Below, piece by piece: positions 8,334-16,400 of a stretch of 64,000 nt of DNA. The stretch is from Ferrovibrio terrae (GTDB taxonomy: Bacteria; Pseudomonadota; Alphaproteobacteria; Ferrovibrionales; Ferrovibrionaceae). Made by a program: the position numbers and the translations under genes. Location of the stretch: positions 2,640,001 through 2,704,000 of the forward strand of contig NZ_CP041636.1 of the NCBI RefSeq assembly GCF_007197755.1, written 5' to 3'. How positions within the stretch are numbered: the stretch's first letter is position 1; every line of letters begins with the position of its first letter. The notes below the pieces were generated by a model. That model was not told the origin of the DNA and made no database searches. It saw nothing but the letters and a program-made list of their open reading frames with translations.

Positions 8334-9115
8334 CACACCACTCCGATACCGAACAGCACCATCGGCAGCGACAGCCACTGGCCCATCGTGGTGCCGCCAA
8401 CCAGATAGCCGATCTGCGCATCCGGCTCGCGGAACAGTTCACCCACGATACGCGCCATGCCGTAGCCAATCAGGAACACGCCCGACAGCGTGCCCGGCGC
8501 GCGGTCCATCACACGGCTGTTCCAGCGCACCAGGTTGACCAGCAGGAACAGCAGGATGCCCTCCATGAAGGCCTGGTAGAGCTGACTCGGATGACGCGGC
8601 AGCGGGCCGCCGGTGGGGAAGGTCATCGCCCAGGCGACGTCAGGTGCGACGCGGCCCCAGAGCTCGCCGTTGATGAAGTTGGCGATACGGCCGAAGAACA
8701 ATCCGATCGGTGTGATGCAAGCGATCACATCGGTAAAGGCCAGGAAGGGGATTTTGCTGAGCCGGCAATAGGCCAGCATGGCGAAGATCACGCCCAGCAT
8801 GCCGCCGTGGAAGGACATGCCGCCCTGCCAGACCGCGAAAATCTCGACCGGGCGGTGCAGGTAGTAGCCGAAATTGTAGAACAGCACATAGCCAAGCCTG
8901 CCGCCGAGCACGACACCGAGCGTGGCCCAGAGCAGGAAGCCGTCCACCTGTTCCGGCGTGATGTCGCTGCCGGGCCGCCTGGCGATGCTCATCGCCCAGC
9001 GCCAGCCGATCACCAGTCCGGCGATATAGGCCAGTGCATACCAGCGCACGGCAAATGGCCCGATGGCCACCGCGACCGGGTCGATCACCGGAAAGGCGAG
9101 GGTGAAAAGCATCAT
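8306..9115 (-). CDS. lgt: Prolipoprotein diacylglyceryl transferase
   Basis: A 269-residue polytopic inner-membrane enzyme that moves diacylglycerol from phosphatidylglycerol to the lipobox Cys of prolipoproteins. The signature GRIANFINGELWGR near residue 143 is intact, and the essential HGGMLG stretch is near residue 103. About seven hydrophobic segments are visible. Its ATG overlaps the lysS stop (ATGA), indicating a lysS-lgt-midA-pgeF operon. Confidence 0.97.
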   Translation of the reverse strand: MMLFTLAFPVIDPVAVAIGPFAVRWYALAYIAGLVIGWRWAMSIARRPGSDITPEQVDGFLLWATLGVVLGGRLGYVLFYNFGYYLHRPVEIFAVWQGGMSFHGGMLGVIFAMLAYCRLSKIPFLAFTDVIACITPIGLFFGRIANFINGELWGRVAPDVAWAMTFPTGGPLPRHPSQLYQAFMEGILLFLLVNLVRWNSRVMDRAPGTLSGVFLIGYGMARIVGELFREPDAQIGYLVGGTTMGQWLSLPMVLFGIGVVWWARRQKAA

Positions 9116-10632
9116 TCTTCCGTGCTGCCTTCGGCGCGAGGACGCAGCGTCGGGAAGGCGATCACCTCACGAATGGTCTGCGAATTGGTCAGCAGCATCA
9201 CGATGCGGTCGATGCCGATGCCCAAGCCGCCCATCGGCATCATGCCGGCCGACTGGGCTTTCAGGAAATCCTCGTCGATGCGATGCGCTTCGTCGTCGCC
9301 GCCATCGCGCTGGCTCTGCTGATCTTCGAAACGGGCGCGCTGTTCCTGCGGATCGGCCAGCTCGGAGAAGGCGTTGGCGATTTCCCAGGTGTTGCAGAAG
9401 GTCTCGAACCGCTCGGCAATCGTCGGGTTGGCATGGTTGGCCTTGGCCAGCGGTGAGATCGCCTTGGGCAGGGCGACCACATGGGTCGGCTGGATCAGGT
9501 TGGGCTCGACGAAATGCTCGAAGCAGGCCTCCACTACCTTGCCCCAGCTTGCCGTCGGCGCGATATCGACGCCGGCCTTTTTTGCAGCGTCGCGCGCAGC
9601 TGCGTCATCCAGGCCTTCCAGCTTCACCTTGCCGTGTTCTTCGATCAGTCCCAGCATGGTGCCGCGACGGAATGGCGGCGTGAAATCGATCTCGTGCTCG
9701 CCGAAGGTCACCTTGGTGCTGCCGGTGGCCACGATTGCGGCATTGGCGATGGTGCGTTCGGTAATCGCCATCATGTCCTCGTAATCGGCATAGGCCTGAT
9801 AGAGTTCCATGGTGGTGAATTCGGGATTGTGGCGCGGCGAGATGCCTTCGTTGCGGAAGCAGCGATTGATCTCGAACACCTTCTCGCTCAGACCGCCGAT
9901 CACCAGCCGCTTGAGATGCAGCTCGGGCGCGATGCGCATGTAGAGCGGAATATCCAGCGCGTTGTGATGCGTCTCGAACGGTTTGGCGATGGCGCCGCCG
10001 GGGATGCTGTGCAGCATCGGCGTCTCGACTTCCAGGAAGCCTTCGCCGTTGAGGAACTGGCGGATCGACTGGATGACGCGGAAGCGCGTGCGCAGGGTCT
10101 GGCGGCTTTCCTCGTTGCCGATCAGGTCGTACTCGCGATGGCGATACCGCTGCTCGACGTTCTTCAGGCCATGCCACTTCTCCGGCGGCGGCTCCAGCGC
10201 CTTGGCCAGCACCACGATCTCATCGGTATCCACCGTAATCTCGCCGCGCTTGGTGCGGCGCACCTTGCCGCGCACGCCGATGATGTCGCCCAGATCCAGT
10301 GCCTTCATGACCGGGGCGAAACGACCCTGCACGTCTTCCTTGCCGGTATAAACCTGCAGCTTCACGGTATCGTCGACCAGGTCGATGAACATGCCGCTGT
10401 TGCGGATCGCCATCACGCGGCCGGCTACAGCCACGCTTTCTTCGGTCTTTTCCTCGGCCTGAAGATGCGCGAACTGCTCATGCACCGCGGCATTCTTGTG
10501 CGACTTGGGAAATTTCGGCGCGAGATAGGGATCGAGGCCGAGCTGACGCAATTGCTGCAGCTTGGCTTCGCGGTTGGCGCGCTCGCCGCTGGCATCGGCC
10601 GCGGCGGGTGAAGGCGAGGTCTGGTTTGTCAC
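9112..10632 (-). CDS. lysS: Lysyl-tRNA synthetase, class II
   Basis: Class II LysRS (506 residues from the chosen start). An N-terminal OB fold (VAGRVMAIRNSGMFIDL) binds the anticodon. Motif 2 is FRNEGISPRHNPEFTTMEL, and motif 3 is GGLGIGIDRIVML near the C-terminus. The frame stays open to an ATG at 10746, which would add 38 residues (MIHRKVCRM...) unlike any LysRS N-terminus. A GTG at 10632 gives MTNQTSPSP and the expected length, so it is preferred, although no good Shine-Dalgarno precedes it. The gene is probably the head of the operon that continues into lgt. Confidence 0.95.
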   Translation of the reverse strand: MTNQTSPSPAAADASGERANREAKLQQLRQLGLDPYLAPKFPKSHKNAAVHEQFAHLQAEEKTEESVAVAGRVMAIRNSGMFIDLVDDTVKLQVYTGKEDVQGRFAPVMKALDLGDIIGVRGKVRRTKRGEITVDTDEIVVLAKALEPPPEKWHGLKNVEQRYRHREYDLIGNEESRQTLRTRFRVIQSIRQFLNGEGFLEVETPMLHSIPGGAIAKPFETHHNALDIPLYMRIAPELHLKRLVIGGLSEKVFEINRCFRNEGISPRHNPEFTTMELYQAYADYEDMMAITERTIANAAIVATGSTKVTFGEHEIDFTPPFRRGTMLGLIEEHGKVKLEGLDDAAARDAAKKAGVDIAPTASWGKVVEACFEHFVEPNLIQPTHVVALPKAISPLAKANHANPTIAERFETFCNTWEIANAFSELADPQEQRARFEDQQSQRDGGDDEAHRIDEDFLKAQSAGMMPMGGLGIGIDRIVMLLTNSQTIREVIAFPTLRPRAEGSTEE

Positions 10633-10861
10633 GGCAAGTCGCTTGGCAGGACGGTAAATGTTGCGGCGGAACCTAGCACCCGGCCCCCGGCTTTCCAACC
10701 GCCCGGCCCTGGCCGACGGCATCCGGCAAACCTTTCTGTGGATCAAACCGAGTCACGGCGGAGTCGGCGGGGAATAGCTGTGGAAAACGCCGGTTGCAGC
10801 GCTTGCGGGCAGGGCTGATGCTGGCCATATCGGATAAGGATTTCCCGCTTGGAGTCGCGCC

Positions 10862-11128
10862 ATGCAGACTGACAACCGCCTGCTCGACGATCTCAGCCGC
10901 ATCGCCACTGGCGCGCTCGGCACCCTGCAGGGTGTGAAGGGCGAAGTGGAGCAGGCATTTCGGCAGCGGCTGGAACGGGCGCTGGCCGACATGGAACTGG
11001 TCAGCCGCGAGGAGTTCGAGGCCGTGAAGGCGATGGCCCAGGCGGCGCGCGAAGAGAATATCCGCCTGTCCGAACGCCTCGCCTTGCTTGAATCCAGACA
11101 GAACGGCGGAGTCGGCGATCCAGCCTAA
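10862..11128 (+). CDS. UbiK-type accessory factor (BMFP domain, YqiC family)
   Basis: An 88-residue helical protein with the BMFP pattern: an amphipathic N-terminal helix (DDLSRIATGALGTLQG), a linker, and a C-terminal coiled coil (VSREEFEAVKAMAQAAREENIRLSERLALLE). UbiK binds UbiJ and aids ubiquinone synthesis in gammaproteobacteria, and alphaproteobacterial homologues are assumed similar. TTGGAG lies 8 nt before the ATG. It is divergent from lysS. Confidence 0.88.
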   Translation: MQTDNRLLDDLSRIATGALGTLQGVKGEVEQAFRQRLERALADMELVSREEFEAVKAMAQAAREENIRLSERLALLESRQNGGVGDPA

Positions 11129-11164
11129 CCTGAGCACGGATCAGGCGAATTTCATGAATTTTTC

Positions 11165-11248
11165 CTAAATCTGTTCTTGCACCACAAATGACCCGCGAAT
11201 ACTCTAAATCTATGGTGTGTCCTGTTTCTCAACACCTAAATGTATGGT
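11165..11248. repeat. Three CTAAAT(C/G)T direct repeats before ybjN
   Basis: CTAAATCTATGGT at 11204-11216 recurs as CTAAATGTATGGT at 11236-11248 (12 of 13 identical, 32 bp start to start, about three helical turns). A shorter CTAAATCTGT copy is at 11165. They lie in the 251-nt gap between ubiK and ybjN, which otherwise shows nothing recognisable. They may be regulator sites or decayed duplication. Confidence 0.4.
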
Positions 11249-11379
11249 CAGCCGAGGCTTTGGGGGCTTTCTCGGCCGGGGCCGGTGCTGTCGCCTCATG
11301 GGGCCAAATTCCCAGCCAGATGAGCCATTCCCGGGACATTCAGCCGAATATCGGCCGCCGCAAGGGGGAGCGTTAACGT

Positions 11380-11883
11380 ATGCGGACTCTGATCGAAAGC
11401 GAGACCTACAGCCGTCTGAATCCGCTCGATCTGGTCGAGCAGATCGTCGGTGAGCATGAATGGCCCTTCGACCGCCAGGGCCAGGACGAACTCACCGTCG
11501 GTGTCTCGGGCCGCTATTGCGAACATCAGATGTGGTTTTCCTGGCGCGAAGAACTCGGCGCGCTCAGCTTCACCTGCGCGTTCGACATGAAGGTGCCGGT
11601 CAATCGTCGCCGCGACCTGCATTCGCTGCTGGCCTATGTGAACGAGAAGGCGCTGATCGGCCATTTCGATTACTGGACCGAAGAAGGCATGGTGGTGTTC
11701 CGCCAGGCGCTGCTGCTGCGCGGCGGCCTGGGCGCGACCACCGAGCAGATCGAAGACCTGATGGAAATCGGCCTGTCGGAATGCGAGCGCTTCTACCCTG
11801 CATTCCAGTTCCTGGTCTGGGGCGGGCGTACGCCGGAAGATGCCGTCGCCGCTGCCATGTTCGAGTGCCTCGGCGAGGCCTGA
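11380..11883 (+). CDS. YbjN domain-containing protein
   Basis: A 167-residue protein matching the YbjN/DUF1790 family, which resembles type III secretion chaperones in fold. Typical blocks are NPLDLVEQIVGEHEWPFDR near the start, VNRRRDLHSLLAYVNEKALIGHFDYW in the middle, and ECERFYPAFQFLVWGG near the end. YbjN is linked to stress, motility and exopolysaccharide regulation in enterobacteria, while its role in alphaproteobacteria is undefined. GGGGAG lies about 9 nt upstream. It precedes proC, a common arrangement in the class. Confidence 0.9.
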   Translation: MRTLIESETYSRLNPLDLVEQIVGEHEWPFDRQGQDELTVGVSGRYCEHQMWFSWREELGALSFTCAFDMKVPVNRRRDLHSLLAYVNEKALIGHFDYWTEEGMVVFRQALLLRGGLGATTEQIEDLMEIGLSECERFYPAFQFLVWGGRTPEDAVAAAMFECLGEA

Positions 11884-11918
11884 TCGGCCGCCGCCCTCCA
11901 TCCATCTTTTTACGATCC

Positions 11919-11952
11919 GAGGGCGGGAGAAGCGCAGCGCTTCCCCGCCCTC
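11919..11952 (+). terminator. Long hairpin between ybjN and proC
   Basis: Arms 11919-11935 and 11937-11952 pair over 16 bp with one bulged A; the central bases must open to form the loop. It lies 35 nt after the ybjN stop and is followed by ACTGTTTCTG, a weak U tract. It is a probable transcript-end or processing signal. Confidence 0.5.
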
Positions 11953-12012
11953 ACTGTTTCTGCCACAACAGCGCATCATTCCTGGGTTTCGGCGCATGTC
12001 GGGAGGTGTGTC

Positions 12013-12816
12013 ATGACGGGTATTCTGCTGGTGGGCTGCGGCAAGATGGGCAGCGCGATGCTGGTCGGCTGGCTGCAGCGCGGTGTTGCGGCTGCCGATG
12101 TGGTCGTGGTCGAGCCCAATCCGGTGCCTGACCTGCCGGACGGCGTGCGGCAGGTGAATGATGTCGCGGGGATTCCGGCCGATTTCGCGCCCGCGTTGGT
12201 GCTGCTGGCAGTGAAGCCGCAGGTGATGGATACGGTTGCGCCGGCCTATGCGCGCTATGCCGCGAAGGATGGCGCATGTTTCCTCTCGGTGGCGGCGGGC
12301 AAGACTATCGCCACGCTCAATCGCCTTCTGGGGGGATCTGCCGCCATCGTGCGCAGCATTCCCAACACGCCGGCCGCAGTGGGCGAGGGCATCACGATCG
12401 CCTGCGCCAATCCATCCGTGCGCGCGGAGCAGCGCGCCTTGTGCGAAATGCTGCTCTCGGCCATCGGTGAGGTCGGCTGGGTGGAGGAAGAGGGCCTGAT
12501 CGATGCGGTGACTGCCGTGTCGGGCTCAGGGCCGGCTTACGTTTTCTGGCTGACCGAATGCATGGCGGCAGCGGGCGAAGCCGCTGGCCTGCCGGCCGAT
12601 CTGGCGGCCCGGCTCGCTCGAGCCACAGTGAGTGGGTCGGGGATCCTGATGAAGCACAGCCCCGAAAGCCCGACCCAGTTGCGCAAGAACGTCACCAGCC
12701 CCAACGGTACCACCCAGGCGGCGCTGGACGTGCTGATGGCGCCGGACGGCGTCGAACCGCTGATGAAGAAGGCGATTGCGGCCGCCACGCGGCGTTCTCG
12801 GGAACTTGCCGGCTGA
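12013..12816 (+). CDS. proC: Pyrroline-5-carboxylate reductase
   Basis: A 267-residue NAD(P)H-dependent enzyme for the last step of proline synthesis. The dinucleotide-binding GCGKMGSAML is at residues 8-17, VKPQVMD near 67, RSIPNTPAAVGEG near 114, and the C-terminal signature SGSGPAYVFWLTECMAAAGE and TSPNGTTQAAL are intact. GGGAGGTG precedes the ATG. Length is standard. A TetR-type gene follows 62 nt downstream. Confidence 0.97.
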   Translation: MTGILLVGCGKMGSAMLVGWLQRGVAAADVVVVEPNPVPDLPDGVRQVNDVAGIPADFAPALVLLAVKPQVMDTVAPAYARYAAKDGACFLSVAAGKTIATLNRLLGGSAAIVRSIPNTPAAVGEGITIACANPSVRAEQRALCEMLLSAIGEVGWVEEEGLIDAVTAVSGSGPAYVFWLTECMAAAGEAAGLPADLAARLARATVSGSGILMKHSPESPTQLRKNVTSPNGTTQAALDVLMAPDGVEPLMKKAIAAATRRSRELAG

Positions 12817-12878
12817 TTCAGACTTGTTCTTACCGGCCCGGGCTCCCAGATTAGTCCGGTTCCAGCGGAGACAGCCCC

Positions 12879-13553
12879 ATGGCAAAGACGACTGGCAAGG
12901 CGACGAGGAAGGCAGCAGCGGCCAAAACCGGCGCTGCGGCCGAACGCGTTGCGGCCGATCCGGTTGCCGTGATGCTCGATCTCGTGGCCGAACAGGGCTG
13001 GCGTGCTGTCACGCTGGGCCGCATCGCCCAGGCCAGCGGCCTGCCGCTCAGCGCGCTGTACGGCCAGTATGCCTCCAAGACCGACCTTCTGACCGCCTAT
13101 GCGCGTCGCATCGATCTGGCCATGCTGGCGGCGCTCGGCGAGCCGGGCCCTGCGCCGGCCGATGCGGCGGCCGTGAAGGACCGGCTGTTCGAGGCCGTGA
13201 TGGCGCGTTTCGACGCGCTCAACCCGCACAAGGCGGCGATCCGCGTCATGATGCGCGAGCTGCCGGGCGATCCGGTGGCGCTGGCCTGTTTCCTCCATCG
13301 TGGCCTGCGCCAGGGCCTCGACTGGATGCTGGCAGCAGCCGAACTGGATGCCGGCGGCCTGTCCGGCGCAGTGCGGCGCAAGCTGCTCGGGGGCATCTAT
13401 CTCGACACCCTGAGGGTCTGGCTGAAGGACGACGGCGCCGACATGGCCACCACCATGGCGCATCTCGACAAGCGGCTGGAGCAGGGGCTGGGGCTGTTGA
13501 CGGGCCGGGGGCCACTCTCCCGGCTGCGGGAAAAAGCCACAACCTCCACCTGA
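12879..13553 (+). CDS. TetR-fold protein with COQ9-like C-terminal half
   Basis: A 224-residue protein. After an Ala/Lys-rich tail (about residues 1-25) comes a TetR-like helix-turn-helix (GWRAVTLGRIAQASGLPLSALYGQYASKTDLL, residues about 46-77). The C-terminal block GGIYLDTLRVWLKDDGADMATTMAHLD resembles the COQ9 family, whose fold is TetR-derived and which supports ubiquinone synthesis. It could be a regulator or a COQ9-type lipid-binding factor. A GGAG site is about 10 nt upstream. A phasin gene follows after a 122-nt gap. Confidence 0.75.
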   Translation: MAKTTGKATRKAAAAKTGAAAERVAADPVAVMLDLVAEQGWRAVTLGRIAQASGLPLSALYGQYASKTDLLTAYARRIDLAMLAALGEPGPAPADAAAVKDRLFEAVMARFDALNPHKAAIRVMMRELPGDPVALACFLHRGLRQGLDWMLAAAELDAGGLSGAVRRKLLGGIYLDTLRVWLKDDGADMATTMAHLDKRLEQGLGLLTGRGPLSRLREKATTST

Positions 13554-13571
13554 GTTTTTTAGGCTAAGTTG

Positions 13572-13603
13572 TTGTTATTTATTATTGTGCAATGCACAAT
13601 AAT
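13572..13603 (+). promoter_or_regulatory. Phasin promoter with a PhaR-like palindromic operator
   Basis: Perfect 10-bp inverted repeats at 13581-13590 (ATTATTGTGC) and 13594-13603 flank a 3-nt centre, giving a TGC-AAT-GCA core. A promoter-like TTGTTA (13572-13577), 17-nt spacer and CACAAT (13595-13600) overlaps it, so a bound protein would block RNA polymerase. TGC-rich operators of this type are known for the PHB-responsive repressor PhaR at phasin genes in alphaproteobacteria. The PhaR identity is inference. Confidence 0.6.
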
Positions 13604-13675
13604 TCATTGACGCTGGAGCCAGTCACCGATACCTTGCCCGGCGTTTCATATACCGACCGACCCCGGGAGCACGCC

Positions 13676-14107
13676 ATGAGCAAGACCACCGAGAATCCGT
13701 TCGCGAGTTTCGACCTCAGCAAGATGTTCGCCGACATGAAGCTGCCCGGCCTCGATCCCGCCGCTCTGGCCGCTGCCCAGCAGAAGAATTTTGAGGCGCT
13801 GACCGCCGCCAACAAGCGTGCCTATGAAGGCTACCAGGCGCTGGCCAAGCGCCAGGGCGAGATCTTCAAGGAGAATATGGAAGAGCTCGCCGGCATGCTG
13901 AAGGGGGCGACTCCCGGCGCTGCTGCCGACCTCAACCCGGCCAAGCAGGCTGAAGTGGTGCGCGTGGCCGCCGAAAAGGCGCTGGCCAATCTGCGTGAAT
14001 TGTCCGAGATGCTGGCCAAGACCAACACCGAGGCCTTCGATCTGGTCAACAAGCGCCTGCACGAAAATATGGAAGAGATGCGCAAGCATCTTCCGACCGC
14101 GAAGTAA
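13676..14107 (+). CDS. Phasin family protein
   Basis: A 143-residue phasin that coats polyhydroxyalkanoate granules. It begins MSKTTENPFASFDLSKMF and continues as amphipathic helix (AAQQKNFEALTAANKRAYEGYQALAKRQ, the typical Phasin_2 stretch) with a second helical region (LRELSEMLAKTNTEAFDLVNKRL). The frame is open 28 codons further upstream to 13592, but that would start inside the operator palindrome. The ATG at 13676 behind GGGAGC gives the family N-terminus. No PHA synthase gene is in the window. A strong terminator follows. Confidence 0.93.
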   Translation: MSKTTENPFASFDLSKMFADMKLPGLDPAALAAAQQKNFEALTAANKRAYEGYQALAKRQGEIFKENMEELAGMLKGATPGAAADLNPAKQAEVVRVAAEKALANLRELSEMLAKTNTEAFDLVNKRLHENMEEMRKHLPTAK

Positions 14108-14152
14108 TCCTGCCGCCGCCTTTGCGGCCGGCACAGGGATTTGCCAGACGAC

Positions 14153-14185
14153 AAACGGGCGGAGTAAAACTCCGCCCGTTTTTAT
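14153..14185 (+). terminator. Rho-independent terminator after the phasin gene
   Basis: Perfect 13-bp arms at 14153-14165 and 14169-14181 with a 3-nt loop are followed by TTTTT and an A/T-rich stretch. It ends the phasin transcript 45 nt after the stop and insulates csaA. Confidence 0.9.
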
Positions 14186-14212
14186 TTGCCCGGTTGCAGA
14201 TGGGAGACCGCG

Positions 14213-14551
14213 ATGGCCGAGATCACCTACGATGATTTTCAGAAGGTCGATATTCGCGTTGGCACGGTGGTTCGCGCCGAGCCGTATCCTGAGGCGCGCA
14301 AGCCCGCGATCAAGGTCTGGGTCGATTTCGGTTCGCCCCTGGGGGTGAAGAAATCTTCGGCGCAGCTCACGAAGCACTACACGCCCGAAGGCCTGATCGG
14401 TCGTCAGGTGATTGCGGTGGTAAATTTCCCGCCGCGCCAGATCGGCGCCTTCATGTCGGAGATACTGGTGCTTGGCGTGCCTGATGCCGACCATCAGGTC
14501 GTACTGCTCGGGCCCGGCCAGCCGGTGCCGGATGGCGGGCGTCTATACTGA
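14213..14551 (+). CDS. csaA: tRNA-binding protein CsaA
   Basis: A 112-residue protein with a single EMAP II/OB-type tRNA-binding domain. The family signature is clear: DDFQKVDIRVGTVVRAEPYPEARKPA near the N-terminus, LGVKKSSAQLT, then VVNFPPRQIG and SEILVLGV. CsaA dimers bind tRNA and were first described as a secretion-related chaperone in Bacillus. A nine-codon upstream extension beginning with TTG at 14186 is possible, but GGGAGA placed before ATG 14213 fixes the start. Confidence 0.95.
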   Translation: MAEITYDDFQKVDIRVGTVVRAEPYPEARKPAIKVWVDFGSPLGVKKSSAQLTKHYTPEGLIGRQVIAVVNFPPRQIGAFMSEILVLGVPDADHQVVLLGPGQPVPDGGRLY

Positions 14552-14627
14552 CCCTGTCCACCCCGACTCTGTGTGTATTGACCGGACCTTGGCCTGAGTC
14601 GACAATCCCGGCTCAGGAACCAGCCCA

Positions 14628-15071
14628 ATGACAAGAAAAATCCGTTTCGCGTTTCTCACCTCTCTCGCAGTCGCCAGCGCGACGTTCGGCGTTGCCGGCC
14701 GTCCTGCTGCGGCGCAGGACCACGACTGTGTGGTGCGGCAGTTCATCCTCACCAACCTGGTGAGCAATCTCGAGCCGCAGGGCGCGGTCGAGGGCAACTA
14801 TCCGGTCGGCACCGAACGCGCCTATGGTTTTGCGCGTCTCGACTGCACGCAGGTACGCGCCGGCGAGACCTTCTGGTTTCACTGGATGCGCAACGATCAG
14901 GAAGTCGGGCGTTCCAAGGCGCGTGTCGATGTCAGCCGCAACTGGCGCATCTGGTCGCAGTCGCGCATTTTCCCGGGTGACTGGGTGGTGCAGCTGAAAG
15001 ATAGCGATGGCCGCCTGCAGGCCGAGCGCCGCTTCACCGTCGCCGAACCGCCGAAGCCTGCGGAAAACTGA
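14628..15071 (+). CDS. DUF2914-type periplasmic protein
   Basis: A 147-residue exported protein. A signal peptide covers residues 1 to about 29 (hydrophobic core LTSLAVASATFGVAG, cleavage after AAA). The mature part fits DUF2914: FARLDCTQVRAGETFWFHWMR, then SRNWRIWSQSRIFPGDWVV and a final AERRFTV strand, an all-beta domain with conserved Trp residues. The function of the family is unknown. It is convergent with a histidine kinase gene 9 nt away. Confidence 0.75.
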   Translation: MTRKIRFAFLTSLAVASATFGVAGRPAAAQDHDCVVRQFILTNLVSNLEPQGAVEGNYPVGTERAYGFARLDCTQVRAGETFWFHWMRNDQEVGRSKARVDVSRNWRIWSQSRIFPGDWVVQLKDSDGRLQAERRFTVAEPPKPAEN

Positions 15072-15072
15072 A

Positions 15073-15090
15073 GCCGGTCGTCAGACCGGC
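15073..15090. terminator. Short hairpin between convergent genes
   Basis: GCCGGTC (15073-15079) and GACCGGC (15084-15090) pair across GTCA between the DUF2914 stop and the histidine-kinase stop, partly inside the kinase's last codons. There is no T run, so termination is weakly supported. Confidence 0.4.
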
Positions 15091-16394
15091 AATCTGATCG
15101 TCACCATCAGGCCGCCCATCGGCGACTGACCCAGCGCAATCTCGCCGCCATGCGCCAATACCGCGTCGCGCGCGATGGTCAGGCCCAGTCCGACATTGCC
15201 GCTGCCATGGCGGGCCTGGTCCAGGCGATAAAAGGGACGAAACACCTTGTGCCGTTCCTTTTCCGGCAGACCAGGTCCGTCATCCTCGATCCGGATTTCC
15301 ACCCGGTTCGCCATCCGTGTCACGCTCAGCTGCACGCGCCGGCCAAATCGCAGCCCGTTTTCGATCAGGTTTGACAGCGCCCGTTTGAAGCTCAGTCGGC
15401 GCAGCGGCAGGGTGAGATTGGATTCGATATCGATCTGCAATTCGCGGCCGCGCCGGCGCACATCGTCTGCCAGTTCAGCGATCAGGTTGCCCAGATCGGT
15501 TGGCTCGGCGGGCTGTTCGCTCTGACCGCGTGCAAACGCCAGATAGGCCCCCACCATCTTTTCCATTTCGTCGATGTCGCGCTTCAGTTCATCGACTTCA
15601 GGATCGGCCGGCATCATCGACAACTGCAGCTTCATGCGGGTCAGCGGGGTGCGCAGATCGTGGCTGACGCCCGCCAGCATTTCAGTCCGTTCGCGGATAT
15701 GGCGACGGATACGGTCGCGCATGGCCAGGAAGGCGCGAGAGGCGGCACGAACTTCCTCGGCGCCGGCAGGGCGGAAGTCGGCGATATCACGGCCTTTGCC
15801 GAAGGCGTCCGCTGCCTCGGCCAGACGACGGATCGGCTTAATCTGGTTGCGCAGGAACAGCACGGCGATGCCGAGCAGCACGACGGAGGCGGCCGCCATC
15901 CACAGCACGAAAGCATAGGTGCTGGTCGAGAAGATGCGATTCTCCGGCGCCGTCACCGTCATCAGTGCATCCGGCAGCTTCACATAGATCACCACGGTGC
16001 GGTCGTTGCGCTGGGTGTCGATCATGTAAGGCTGTGAAACACGCTCGCTGAGTGCCTGTGCCAGCATGCGGTCGAGGATCGAATAGCGCCGCGGCGCCGG
16101 GATATTGGCGGGGAAATCCCTGTCGGGTTCGAAGGTGATGTCGATTTCCAGAGCCCGGTCCATCTGCCACATCAGGTCGGCCAGCACGGCGGGGTCGCTA
16201 TTGTTCTCACGCGTCGCGATCACCACGGAGATCTCGCCGGCGAGGCCGAGGCCCAGACGGCGCGTCACGGCATCCCAGTGGCGTTCGTAGAAAATATAGG
16301 TCAGCAGCGCCTGCAGCACCACGACCGGAGCAACCAGCAGCACCAGCCAGCGGCCGAACAGGCTGCGCGGCAACAGGCGCTTGAACACGGTCAT
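15081..16394 (-). CDS. EnvZ-like sensor histidine kinase
   Basis: A 437-residue membrane kinase. A TM segment near residues 14-35 and a second near 158-178 enclose a periplasmic sensor of about 120 residues. A HAMP linker (RNQIKPIRRLAEAADAFGKG) leads to the H-box GVSHDLRTPLTRM near residue 244, the N-box NLIENGLRFG, EDDGPGLP and GLGLTIA. The layout matches EnvZ-type osmosensors. Its cognate regulator lies 6 nt upstream on the same strand, and the signal is unknown. Confidence 0.9.
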   Translation of the reverse strand: MTVFKRLLPRSLFGRWLVLLVAPVVVLQALLTYIFYERHWDAVTRRLGLGLAGEISVVIATRENNSDPAVLADLMWQMDRALEIDITFEPDRDFPANIPAPRRYSILDRMLAQALSERVSQPYMIDTQRNDRTVVIYVKLPDALMTVTAPENRIFSTSTYAFVLWMAAASVVLLGIAVLFLRNQIKPIRRLAEAADAFGKGRDIADFRPAGAEEVRAASRAFLAMRDRIRRHIRERTEMLAGVSHDLRTPLTRMKLQLSMMPADPEVDELKRDIDEMEKMVGAYLAFARGQSEQPAEPTDLGNLIAELADDVRRRGRELQIDIESNLTLPLRRLSFKRALSNLIENGLRFGRRVQLSVTRMANRVEIRIEDDGPGLPEKERHKVFRPFYRLDQARHGSGNVGLGLTIARDAVLAHGGEIALGQSPMGGLMVTIRLPV

Positions 16395-16400
16395 GCGCTG

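Noticed and set aside
10633-10746. Long N-terminal extension of lysS starting at ATG 10746
   Set aside because: The extra 38 residues do not resemble LysRS; a GTG at 10632 gives normal length.
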